Shown here: piece after piece, positions 40,628 to 48,641 of the stretch
How the letters are laid out: each line of letters begins with the position of its first letter
Position numbering within the stretch: the stretch's first letter is position 1
From: Marivita sp051251565
GTDB lineage: Bacteria > Pseudomonadota > Alphaproteobacteria > Rhodobacterales > Rhodobacteraceae
DNA: 64,000 nucleotides
Direction of reading: 5' to 3'
NCBI RefSeq assembly: GCF_051251565.1
Contig: NZ_JBPOFB010000012.1
Span: forward strand, 1 to 64,000
The notes under the pieces: model-generated
What the model was told of the DNA's origin: nothing
What the model saw: only the letters and a program-made list of their open reading frames with translations
The model's database searches: none
Program-made: the position numbers and the translations under genes

Positions 40628-42205
40628 ATGTCGCTATTCCATATCACCCGCCGCAGCCTGTTGGCCGCTGGCACAGCCTTGGCCCTGACCCTTGGAGCGG
40701 TCGTGCCGGGTGCCGCGCAAACTCCGCCCGGAGTTCTGATTGTCGGGCAGATCGCAGAGCCCAAGGCGCTTGATCCGGCGGCTGTCACGGCTGTGAATGA
40801 TTTCCGCATTCTGATGAATGTCTATGACGGGTTGGTGCGCTACCGCGACGGCACTCTTGAGGTGGAACCGGCGCTTGCGACCGATTGGGAGATCAGCGCG
40901 GATGGCACGGTCTACACCTTTACCCTGCGCGACGGGGTGACGTTTCACGATGGCAGTGCGTTTGATGCCGAGGCGGTCAAGTTCAACTTTGACCGGATGC
41001 TGAACGAGGATCATCCCTATCACGACACCGGCCCTTTCCCGCTCGCGTTTTTCTTCTCGTCGATTGACTCTGTCGAAGCAGTGGACGATCTGACTGTGCG
41101 TTTCACGCTGAACGGGCCCTATGCGCCGTTCCTGTCGAACCTCGCCTATCCGACCGGTTTGATCGTGTCGCCTGCCGCCGTTGCGCAGCATGGTGCCGAG
41201 TTCGGGCGCAACCCGTCTGGCACCGGCGCGTTCACGTTTGGTGAATGGCGGTCAAACGAGGCGGTGGTGATCGAGGCGAACCCAGATTACTGGGACGGCG
41301 CGCCCGAGTTGCAGGCGGTTGTGTTCCGCCCGATCACAGACGCCAACACCCGCACGGCGGAAATGCTGGCGGGGGGTATTGATCTGATGGTCGAAGTGCC
41401 CCCCGTGGCGTTGTCGGAATTTCAGGGCGATGCTTACACGGTGCATGAACAGGCCGGACCGCATGTCTGGTTCCTGATCCTGAATGCCAAGGAGGGCCCG
41501 TTTGCCGATGTGCGGGTGCGTCAGGCGGCGAATTACGCGGTCAACAAGACGGCGCTTGTGAACGAGGTGCTGGAGGGCACAGCAGACGTGGCCGCCGGCC
41601 CGACGCCACCCGCCTTTGCCTGGGCCTATAACGAAGAGCTGGAGCCCTATCCTTATGATCCCGATCGTGCACGGGCGTTGATCGCCGAGGCCGGGGCCGA
41701 GGGCGCAGAGCTGACCTTTTTCGTGACCGAAGGCGGGTCCGGGATGCTTGATCCGGTGGCGATGGGCACCGCCATTCAGGCCGATCTGGAAGCGGTTGGG
41801 TTTGATGTGAGCATTGAAACCTATGAGTGGAACACGTTCCTGGGAGAGGTGAACCCCGGGCTTGAGGGCAAAGCAGATATGGCGCAGATGGCGTGGATGA
41901 CCAACGATCCCGACACGCTGCCGTTTCTTGCGCTGCGCACGGATGCGTGGCCGGACGCCGGTGGGTTCAACTCGGGCTATTATTCCAACCCCGAGGTGGA
42001 CGCTTTGCTGGAGGCTGCGCGGGTGGCCACCGATCAGGACGAGCGCGCGCGGCTTTACAAAGAGATGCAGGTGATCGTGCAGCAGGATGCGCCCTGGGTG
42101 TTCGTGGCCAACTGGAAGCAGAACGCAGTGACGCGTGCGGGCGTCGAGAATTTCGCGTTGCAGCCATCGTTCTTTTTGCTGTTGGACGAGGTTGTGAAGA
42201 ACTAG
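40628..42205 (+). CDS. Peptide/nickel-type ABC transporter substrate-binding protein (SBP_bac_5)
   Basis: 525 residues with signal peptide (RRSLLAAGTALALTLGAVVPGAAQ) containing a twin Arg. The family motifs are VNDFRILMNVYDGLVRYRDGTLEVEPALATDWEIS at the N-terminus and FTLRDGVTFHDGSAFDAEAVKFNFDRM. Family members bind di/oligopeptides, nickel, opines or sugars; ligand unknown. It heads an operon with dppB-, dppC/D- and dppF-like genes. Control is likely by the GntR protein whose operators lie just upstream. Confidence 0.92.
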   Translation: MSLFHITRRSLLAAGTALALTLGAVVPGAAQTPPGVLIVGQIAEPKALDPAAVTAVNDFRILMNVYDGLVRYRDGTLEVEPALATDWEISADGTVYTFTLRDGVTFHDGSAFDAEAVKFNFDRMLNEDHPYHDTGPFPLAFFFSSIDSVEAVDDLTVRFTLNGPYAPFLSNLAYPTGLIVSPAAVAQHGAEFGRNPSGTGAFTFGEWRSNEAVVIEANPDYWDGAPELQAVVFRPITDANTRTAEMLAGGIDLMVEVPPVALSEFQGDAYTVHEQAGPHVWFLILNAKEGPFADVRVRQAANYAVNKTALVNEVLEGTADVAAGPTPPAFAWAYNEELEPYPYDPDRARALIAEAGAEGAELTFFVTEGGSGMLDPVAMGTAIQADLEAVGFDVSIETYEWNTFLGEVNPGLEGKADMAQMAWMTNDPDTLPFLALRTDAWPDAGGFNSGYYSNPEVDALLEAARVATDQDERARLYKEMQVIVQQDAPWVFVANWKQNAVTRAGVENFALQPSFFLLLDEVVKN

Positions 42206-42235
42206 GTTTCGCACGGGCTGCGGCCCGTCTGACAG

Positions 42236-42288
42236 GCGGGGGGCCAGCCCCCCGCACCCCCCGGAGTTTGTCTGGCAAGATGAAGGGC
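42236..42288 (+). repeat. Rhodobacteraceae-type intergenic repeat, copy 2, supplying a ribosome site
   Basis: A GCGGGGGG/CCCCCCGC hairpin (42236-42243 with 42248-42255) is followed by CCCCCGGAGTTTGTCTGGC and AAGATGAAGGG. The final AAGGG (42283-42287) lies six bases before the GTG of the permease gene, so the repeat tail seems to serve as its Shine-Dalgarno. Confidence 0.65.
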
Positions 42289-42293
42289 CGTTC

Positions 42294-43241
42294 GTGAGCG
42301 GATATATCCTCAAGCGATTGTTGTCGGCGATCCCGGTTCTGCTTGGGATTACGGTGATCGTGTTTCTGATCATGGCGCTGATCCCCGGTGACCCGGCGAC
42401 GGCGATTTTGGGCAGCTATGCGACGCCCGAGAATGTTGCCAAGCTCAACCGCGATCTGGGTTTGGACAAACCATTGGTGCAGCAGTATTTCATCTGGTTG
42501 GGCAATATGCTGACCGGGGATTTTGGCACGTCCTTTGCGCTCAACCGGCCGGTGTTGGACGAGGTGCTGGAGCGGTTCAACGCGACATTGGTCCTTGCGG
42601 GCACGGCCTTTGTGTTGTGTTCGGTGCTTGGTATCGTGGCGGGGGTGATTTCAGCGGCGCATCAATATGGCTGGGCGGACCGGGGCATCACGTTTGTGGT
42701 GCTTTTGGGCATTTCGATCCCGTCGTTTTTCCTTGGCATGATGATGATATTGTTCTTTGCAGTGACCCTGCGCTGGTTTCCGGTCTCGGGCATGTGGCCC
42801 ATCTATGGCGACCGGGATCTGGGGGCGCTGGTATCGCATCTGACCATGCCGGCATTGGCGCTGGCAGTTGTCGCCACAGGCGTGATCGCGCGCTTGTCGC
42901 GGTCGGCGATGCTTGAGGTGTTGCGGCAGGATTTCATCCGCACGGCGCGGGCGAAAGGCGTGCCTGAGCGCGGTGTGATCTGGCGCCATGCGCTGCGCGC
43001 GGCGATGGTGTCGATCATCCCGGTTTTGGGTATACAGGCGGGGTTCGTGTTGTCGGGCGCTGTCTATATCGAGATCGTGTTTCAGTGGCCCGGTGTCGGG
43101 CGGATGCTGGTGGATGCGATCCTCAAGCGAGATATCCTGCTGGTGCAGGGTGGCGTGGTGTTTGTGGCTGCGTGTTATGTGCTGTTCAACATCGCAGTGG
43201 ACGTGGCGCAGAGCCTGCTTGATCCAAGGATCAAGACATGA
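42294..43241 (+). CDS. Peptide-type ABC transporter permease (DppB-like)
   Basis: 315 residues from a GTG at 42294 (MSGYILKRLLSAIPVLLGITVIVFLIM), the standard DppB N-terminus. The other hallmark is the BPD permease loop RTARAKGVPERGVIWRHALRAAM with a C-terminal LSGAVYIEIVFQWPGVGRM. Its partner permease is not the next gene on this strand: an opposite-strand gene lies between, 487 bases before the fused DppC-DppD gene. The start codon depends on the intergenic repeat for its ribosome site. Confidence 0.93.
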   Translation: MSGYILKRLLSAIPVLLGITVIVFLIMALIPGDPATAILGSYATPENVAKLNRDLGLDKPLVQQYFIWLGNMLTGDFGTSFALNRPVLDEVLERFNATLVLAGTAFVLCSVLGIVAGVISAAHQYGWADRGITFVVLLGISIPSFFLGMMMILFFAVTLRWFPVSGMWPIYGDRDLGALVSHLTMPALALAVVATGVIARLSRSAMLEVLRQDFIRTARAKGVPERGVIWRHALRAAMVSIIPVLGIQAGFVLSGAVYIEIVFQWPGVGRMLVDAILKRDILLVQGGVVFVAACYVLFNIAVDVAQSLLDPRIKT

Positions 43242-43258
43242 CCCCGTGCCGGTCCGCG

Positions 43259-43600
43259 TCAGTCGTAGCGCTTGTCAAAGGTCACGGTGCTGCCGTCAGA
43301 CAGGAGCGCCGTCTCGGCGTAGATTTCGCGTGGGCCAAGCAGATTGTCATCAACGAAGCCAGAGATCGTGACGGTGTCGCCATTGCGCACCGGCATGCGG
43401 TTCGGGCCGATATAGATGCGGATATCGTCCGAGGCATCGGTCAGGCGGAAGGTGTCCTCGTCCATGATGCGGGTCACTTCGCCTGCGACAGTCACGAACG
43501 TGCCGCGCTCTGCATCCGCAATCGGGATGAGCGGGTCGGTTGGGTCTGCAAGGACGGGACTGGTGGCAAGGAAAAGCGCAATGACTGCGGTGCGGAACAT
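43259..43600 (-). CDS. Small periplasmic OB-fold protein (YgiW/YdeI stress-tolerance-like), antisense within the peptide-ABC operon
   Basis: 113 residues from ATG 43598-43600, eight bases after AAGGAG. A Sec signal peptide (MFRTAVIALFLATSPVLA) precedes a single OB-fold: TVAGEVTRIMDEDTFRLTDASDDIRIYIG, then MPVRNGDTVTISGFVDDN. This matches the pattern of the bacterial OB-fold (BOF) family of periplasmic proteins linked to cation and oxidative stress. Its ligand is unknown. The gene lies on the minus strand between two co-functional plus-strand transporter genes and so interrupts the operon; it needs its own promoter around 43620-43700. Confidence 0.75.
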   Translation of the reverse strand: MFRTAVIALFLATSPVLADPTDPLIPIADAERGTFVTVAGEVTRIMDEDTFRLTDASDDIRIYIGPNRMPVRNGDTVTISGFVDDNLLGPREIYAETALLSDGSTVTFDKRYD

Positions 43601-43727
43601 CGGAACGGTCTCCTTTTGGCGATAGGCGTGGCCGTGGGGCGCGGCAGCGCGTTCACACCCTTGTGAGATGGGCGGGCACGCGCGGCGCACAAGACGCGAT
43701 AACGCAAATGTCAGGGCATGGTGCGGC

Positions 43728-45608
43728 ATGGCGTTTCTGACGCTTTTGGCGCGCAACCGTCTGGCGCTGGCGGGCGGTGTTGTGATGGCGGTGGTGGTGC
43801 TTTTGGCGCTGCTGACGCCGATCCTGCCGCTGGCGGACCCGGATGTGACCAACACGAGCAACCGGTTTCAGCCGATCTTTTCCCAAGGTGCTGTGTTGGG
43901 CACCGATCATCTGGGCCGCGATTTGCTGTCCCGGCTGATGTGGGGGACGCGGTTGTCGCTGGCTGTGGGGTTTGCAGCGGCGATTGTGGCAGCGACGCTT
44001 GGTGCGGCCATTGGGATCATTGCCGGGTTTTACGGGGGACGCACCGACAACATCATCATGCGCGGCGTCGATATGGTGATGGCGTTTCCGTATATCCTTT
44101 TGGCGCTGGCGATCGTCGCGGCGTTGGGGCCGGGGTTGTTCAACGCGTTGATCGCAGTGGCGGCGGTGAACGTGCCGTTTTTTGCGCGCAACATTCGCGG
44201 CATCACCGTGGGCATCGCGCATAAGGAATTTGTCGATGCGGCGCGGCTGGCGGGGTTGTCGAACACGCGGATCATCCTGTCCGAGATCCTGCCCAACGTG
44301 ATCCCGGTGATCGTGATCGCCATGTCCACCACCATTGGGTGGATGATCCTTGAGACCGCTGGTTTGTCCTTTCTTGGGCTTGGCAGCCAGCCACCGCAGG
44401 CCGATCTGGGGTCGATGCTGGGCGAGGCGCGGGCGGCGTTGATCACCAATCCGCACACCTCGGTGGTGCCGGGGGTGATGATCCTGATCATCGTCATGTC
44501 GATCAACCTGCTGGGCGACGGGGTGCGCGATGCACTGGATCCTCGGCTCAAGTCAGGTGCGCTGTCGCGGCCCATGGCGACAACGCGGGTGGATCGAACC
44601 GGGCCGGTGTCCGCGCCCACGGGCAAGGGGCTGCTGGAGGTGCAGGGGCTGGAGACACAGTTTCACGTCAAAGACCGGGTGTACCGGGCTGTTGGTGGTG
44701 TCGATCTGCATGTCGAGAAAGGTGAATGTCTTGGCATCATCGGCGAAAGCGGATCGGGTAAGTCGGTGACTGCGCTGTCGCTGATGGGGTTGGTGGCGTC
44801 CCCGCCCGGTGTGATCACCGGGGGCACTGTGCATTACGACGGCGAAGACCTGATCGGTGCACCTTATAAGAGGTTGCGCGACATGCGCGGGCGCAACGTG
44901 GCCTATATCTTTCAGGATCCGCTGTCGACGTTGCACCCGCTGTACCGTGTTGGCGATCAGTTGATCGAGGCTATCCGCGCGCATCGCCCCATCGGGAGGG
45001 CCGAAGGTCAGGCCAAAGCAGTGGACTTGCTGCACGCAGTGCGCATCCCGAACGCCGAACAACGTATCACCGATTATCCGCATGAGATGTCGGGCGGGAT
45101 GCGCCAGCGGGTTGGTATTGCCATGGCGCTGGCCAATGATCCCGACATCATCATCGCGGACGAGCCGACAACGGCGCTTGATGTGACGGTGCAGGCGCAA
45201 GTGTTGACCATTCTGGACGATCTGCGCCGGTCACGCGGGCTGGCGATTGTGTTCATCACCCATGACTTTGGCGTGGTGGGGCAGCTGTGTGACCGGGTCG
45301 CTGTGATGTATGCCGGTCGCATTGTCGAAGAAGGCAGCACGGTGGATATCCTTCATGCGCCGCGCCATCCCTATACTGCGCGGCTGATGGCCTGTGTGCC
45401 GGAACTGGGTGGCGGCAAGCGGCGGCTGGAGGCGATTGCTGGCCTGCCGCCTGCGGTGGACCGCCTGCCCGAAGGCTGTGCCTTTGCGGATCGGTGTCTG
45501 CGTGTCCAACCAGAGTGCCGCGCCGGGGTGATCGCGTTGGAACAGACGGGCGCGCGCAAGGTGCGGTGCCTCTATCCCGAGGGCGGCACGCGCGAGGTGG
45601 CGGGATGA
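43728..45608 (+). CDS. Fused peptide-type ABC permease (DppC) and ATPase (DppD)
   Basis: 626 residues combining two subunits. Residues about 1-275 are a DppC-type permease (AVLGTDHLGRDLLSRLMWGTR; loop EFVDAARLAGLSNTRIILSEILPNVIP; end ALDPRLKS). A short linker (ATTRVDRTGPVSAPTGKG) leads to a DppD-type ATPase: Walker A GESGSGKSV, signature MSGGMRQRV, Walker B IIIADEPTTALD and the C-terminal oligopeptide cysteine motif CAFADRCLRVQPEC. The ATG at 43728 lacks a strong ribosome site. It overlaps the dppF-like gene by ATGA. Confidence 0.92.
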   Translation: MAFLTLLARNRLALAGGVVMAVVVLLALLTPILPLADPDVTNTSNRFQPIFSQGAVLGTDHLGRDLLSRLMWGTRLSLAVGFAAAIVAATLGAAIGIIAGFYGGRTDNIIMRGVDMVMAFPYILLALAIVAALGPGLFNALIAVAAVNVPFFARNIRGITVGIAHKEFVDAARLAGLSNTRIILSEILPNVIPVIVIAMSTTIGWMILETAGLSFLGLGSQPPQADLGSMLGEARAALITNPHTSVVPGVMILIIVMSINLLGDGVRDALDPRLKSGALSRPMATTRVDRTGPVSAPTGKGLLEVQGLETQFHVKDRVYRAVGGVDLHVEKGECLGIIGESGSGKSVTALSLMGLVASPPGVITGGTVHYDGEDLIGAPYKRLRDMRGRNVAYIFQDPLSTLHPLYRVGDQLIEAIRAHRPIGRAEGQAKAVDLLHAVRIPNAEQRITDYPHEMSGGMRQRVGIAMALANDPDIIIADEPTTALDVTVQAQVLTILDDLRRSRGLAIVFITHDFGVVGQLCDRVAVMYAGRIVEEGSTVDILHAPRHPYTARLMACVPELGGGKRRLEAIAGLPPAVDRLPEGCAFADRCLRVQPECRAGVIALEQTGARKVRCLYPEGGTREVAG

Positions 45609-46576
45609 CCGATGCGCTGAAACTGACCGGGGTGTCCAAGACCTTTCCCGTGGGTCGTTCGCTGTTTGGCGCGGCAAAGGGATCGGTCAAGGCGGTGCAC
45701 CCGGTGACATTGACGGTGCGGCAGGGGGAGACACTGGGCGTCGTTGGGGAGTCGGGTTGCGGGAAATCGACCCTTTCGCGGATGCTGGTAGGGTTGTTGG
45801 AGCCGACCACCGGCACTATCGAGATCGAGGGTGAGGCGCTCGACAATGCCGACCCTGCGTTGTTCGGCAAAAAGATCCAATATGTGTTCCAGGACCCGAT
45901 TTCCTCGCTCAACCCGCGCAAGACGATCCGGCAGGTGATGGATGCGCCGCTCAAGCATCTGCACGGGATGGGCGCGGCGGAGCGTGCCGCGCGGATTGCC
46001 GAGATTTTCGACAGTGTGAACCTGCGCGAGGACTTTCTGGACCGCTATCCGCACGAGTTTTCCGGCGGGCAGGCGCAGCGCATCGGGATCGCGCGGGCGC
46101 TCGCGGCCAAGGCGCGCATTCTGATCCTGGATGAGCCGGTGTCGGCGCTCGATGTGTCGGTGCAGGCGCAGGTGTTGAACCTGTTGGCAGATCTCAAGGC
46201 GCAGTTTGATCTGACATATCTGTTTATCAGCCATGATCTGGCGGTCGTCGAAGCGGTCAGTGACCGGATTGCGGTGCTGTATTTCGGATCGGTGGTCGAG
46301 ATCGGACCGGCGGTCGATATCTTTGCCAACCCGCGCCATCCCTACACCCGGCTTCTGGCGCAAAGCGCGCCGGTGGTGGGGCGGCCTTTGGCCGAGCCCG
46401 AGGCCACGGGAACAGAGCTGCCAGACCCGTTGAACCCGCCGCAGGGCTGTGCCTTTGCAGCGCGTTGTCCGCGTGCGCAGGACAGGTGCCGGGTCGAGGT
46501 GCCCGCGCTTGCGACCGCGGGACAGGCCAAGGATGTGGCCTGTTTCTATCCGTTGGAATCCAATGCGCCGACGTGA
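45605..46576 (+). CDS. Peptide-type ABC transporter ATP-binding protein (DppF-like)
   Basis: 323 residues from the ATG at 45605 (MTDALKLTGVSKTFPVG), overlapping the fused gene's stop. Walker A GESGCGKST, signature FSGGQAQRI, Walker B ILILDEPVSALD, and C-terminal CAFAARCPRAQDRC with iron-sulfur-type cysteines as in DppF. It completes an importer with receptor, DppB, DppC-D fusion and DppF. A good terminator hairpin follows 30 bases downstream. Confidence 0.93.
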   Translation: MTDALKLTGVSKTFPVGRSLFGAAKGSVKAVHPVTLTVRQGETLGVVGESGCGKSTLSRMLVGLLEPTTGTIEIEGEALDNADPALFGKKIQYVFQDPISSLNPRKTIRQVMDAPLKHLHGMGAAERAARIAEIFDSVNLREDFLDRYPHEFSGGQAQRIGIARALAAKARILILDEPVSALDVSVQAQVLNLLADLKAQFDLTYLFISHDLAVVEAVSDRIAVLYFGSVVEIGPAVDIFANPRHPYTRLLAQSAPVVGRPLAEPEATGTELPDPLNPPQGCAFAARCPRAQDRCRVEVPALATAGQAKDVACFYPLESNAPT

Positions 46577-46600
46577 GCTAGCGGCCTCAGAATCGGTGGA

Positions 46601-47353
46601 TCACGGCCGCTCTGCGGCGGTTTTTTCGCGCCATGCCGCGAACCGCGTCAGGCTGTCGGGATCGGTCGGAGGGTAGAGCCCGATGATCGGGACGCCGCGT
46701 TTGACCTCGTCCAGCACAAATGCTTCAAATTCCTCCATCCCGATGGTTTCAGTGGCGATCTCATCGGCAAGGTGGCGGGGGATCACCATCACGCCGTCAT
46801 CATCGCCCAGAATGATGTCGCCGGGATAGACCGCCACACCGCCGCAGGCGATGGGCAGGCCGATATCCACCGCGTGATGTTTCGTGAGGTTTGTGGGGGC
46901 TGAGGGTTTGGCCGCAAAGACTGGCATGTCCAGCGCAGCTGCACCGGCTGCGTCGCGGATGCCGCCATCGGTCACCACGCCAGCCGCACCGCGCACCTGA
47001 AGCCGTGTCAGCAGGATCGACCCTGCCGAGGCCGCGCTGGCGTCCTGACGGCAATCCATCACCAGAACCGCGCCTTTGGGACATTCCTCGACCGCGACGC
47101 GCTGGGGGTGATCGGGTTCGCGGAAGGCATCCAGCGGGTCAGTATCAGGCCGGGTTGGGATATAGCGCAGCGTGTAGGCTGGGCCCACCAGCGTGCGTTT
47201 GCCTGCGCCCAAGGGCATCGTGCCCTGCACATAGGCGTTGTGATACCCGCGCTTGAACAAAAGCGTCGCCACGGTTGCGGTGCTGGCCTGTTGCAACCGG
47301 GGCAATGTTTCGGGATGCAGGGCAATCGTGTCCGCTGGCATTGGATTGGGCAT
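46601..47353 (-). CDS. RraA/HMG-CHA aldolase-family protein in the uronate locus
   Basis: 250 residues, longer than the 160-residue RNase E regulator RraA, and closer in size to pyruvate aldolases of the family. The metal/keto-acid site is VVTDGGIRDAAGA (about 127-140) with downstream DIILGDDDGVMVIPRHLA. Members cleave 4-hydroxy-2-keto acids to pyruvate. It is the last gene of the oligouronide operon, where a KDPG aldolase would be expected but is absent; an aldol-cleavage role is therefore an inference. Ribosome site AAAGGA precedes the ATG. Confidence 0.78.
   Translation of the reverse strand: MPNPMPADTIALHPETLPRLQQASTATVATLLFKRGYHNAYVQGTMPLGAGKRTLVGPAYTLRYIPTRPDTDPLDAFREPDHPQRVAVEECPKGAVLVMDCRQDASAASAGSILLTRLQVRGAAGVVTDGGIRDAAGAAALDMPVFAAKPSAPTNLTKHHAVDIGLPIACGGVAVYPGDIILGDDDGVMVIPRHLADEIATETIGMEEFEAFVLDEVKRGVPIIGLYPPTDPDSLTRFAAWREKTAAERP
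46606..46626 (+). terminator. Terminator of the peptide-ABC operon
   Basis: GCCGC-TCT-GCGGC followed by GG and TTTTTT. It lies 30 bases after the dppF-like stop and overlaps the last codons of the convergent RraA-like gene, so both functions share the DNA. Confidence 0.7.
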
Positions 47354-47377
47354 GTGGGGGTCCTTTGTGACTGCGGA

Positions 47378-48310
47378 TCAGGGATCAAGCAGGTCGAGAT
47401 TGATCGAGACAAGCGCGCCTTTGCCCTGCACGACCTGACTGGCCAGACGGCAGGCATGGGTGGTGCTGTCATCCAGCGGTGTGTCGTCAAGCAGCCCCGC
47501 AAGGACAACGGCATTAAAGCTGTCTCCGGCGGCGGTGGTGTCGACGACCTTGGTGACCGGGCATGCGGGCACAGTCCCTTGGGTGCCGTCATGCTGGAAA
47601 TAAACCGGGTCCGCGCCGTTCTTGACCACGATCGTCGTTGCCCCGGCGGCGGCATAGCGCTTTGCGGTTGTTTGTGGGTCGGCATCGCCGAACCAATCGG
47701 CTTCGTCCTCGAACGAGGGCAGAACAACGTCGCTGACGGCGGCCCCTTGCATTGTGGCGTCCAGCATGGCGTCGGTGTTGTCCCACAGGCGGGGGCGCAG
47801 GTTGGGATCAAAGGCAATGGTCTTGCCCGCCGCACGCGCGGTTCTGAGCGCGTCAAACAGCGTGTCGCGGGCAGCGGCATCAAGAATGCCAAGGGTGATG
47901 CCCGAGAAATAGATCAACCGGGCCTCGGCCATGGCAATCGCCAACGCCTTGGGATCATCGGCAAGCTGGCGCGCCGCCGACTGCCCGCGCCAGTAGGAAA
48001 AGCTGCGTTCGCCGTTGTCGAGCGAAATGAGGTAAAGACCCACCGTCCGGTTGGGCACCGTTTGCACATGGCTGACGTCAATGCCCCCCGCCGTGATGGC
48101 GGCGCGCATCTGGTCGGAAATGGCATCCGTGCCCGCGGCGGTGAAGTAAGACACGTTCAGATCCGGGCTCAGACGAGCGAGATACCACGCCGTATTGAAC
48201 GTGTCCCCCGCAAATCCAAGCTGGTACTCGGAGGGCGCGTCTGCCGGGGCAAGCTCTGCCATACATTCGCCAATGGCCAGAACGTGCACGTCGTGTGTCC
48301 CGCGCCGCAT
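47378..48310 (-). CDS. kdgK: 2-Keto-3-deoxygluconate kinase (PfkB family)
   Basis: 310 residues from ATG 48308-48310, overlapping the kdgF-like stop as ATGA. PfkB family marks are LGFAGDTFNTAWYLARL (sugar-binding) near residue 32 and the catalytic DTTAAGDSFNAVVLAG (Asp as base, about residue 248). The GGERSFSYWRGQSAAR-type segment DNGERSFSYWRGQSAAR is typical of KDG kinases. It would phosphorylate KDG to KDPG. Neighbours KdgF, SDR and lyase all lead to KDG, which supports the assignment. Confidence 0.88.
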   Translation of the reverse strand: MRRGTHDVHVLAIGECMAELAPADAPSEYQLGFAGDTFNTAWYLARLSPDLNVSYFTAAGTDAISDQMRAAITAGGIDVSHVQTVPNRTVGLYLISLDNGERSFSYWRGQSAARQLADDPKALAIAMAEARLIYFSGITLGILDAAARDTLFDALRTARAAGKTIAFDPNLRPRLWDNTDAMLDATMQGAAVSDVVLPSFEDEADWFGDADPQTTAKRYAAAGATTIVVKNGADPVYFQHDGTQGTVPACPVTKVVDTTAAGDSFNAVVLAGLLDDTPLDDSTTHACRLASQVVQGKGALVSINLDLLDP

Positions 48311-48621
48311 CACAGGAAATCGTCGCGGCGCGGTGTGAAACAATCGACCAAGGTGCCCGGCTCAAGGCACACACAGCCATGGGTCACGCCCGAGGAAATG
48401 ACAAAGCTGTCGCCGGGTCCAACCTCGCGCTCTGTGGCGCCAAGAGAGAACCGAAAGCGGCCACTTTCGACATAGGTGGATTGCACATGCGGGTGGTCAT
48501 GCAATGCACCAACCGCGCCCGCCGCCCCAAAGCGGAAGGCCACGACCATCATATCGGGATGATCGGACAGCACTTGCCGTGTGACGTTTTCGCCCGTCGA
48601 AACAACCGGATACTCTGACAT
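48310..48621 (-). CDS. kdgF: KdgF-like cupin, unsaturated uronate ring opening
   Basis: 103-residue single cupin from ATG 48619-48621, right after AGGAGG. Metal-binding motif HDHPHVQSTYVESG (His43, His45, Gln47 region) and the second motif with His81 in SSGVTHGCVCLEPG match KdgF, which converts 4,5-unsaturated monouronates from pectin or alginate lyases into the linear keto form (DKI/DEH). It is placed between the SDR and kdgK, downstream of an oligouronide lyase, which fits that role. An upstream in-frame ATG at 48645 overlaps the SDR end. Confidence 0.85.
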   Translation of the reverse strand: MSEYPVVSTGENVTRQVLSDHPDMMVVAFRFGAAGAVGALHDHPHVQSTYVESGRFRFSLGATEREVGPGDSFVISSGVTHGCVCLEPGTLVDCFTPRRDDFL

Positions 48622-48641
48622 ATGGCCTCCTCTTTCTTGGC

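Noticed and set aside
41252..42373. 373-codon minus-strand frame opposite the peptide-binding protein gene
   Set aside because: Composition is atypical and it lies fully opposite a recognised SBP_bac_5 gene.
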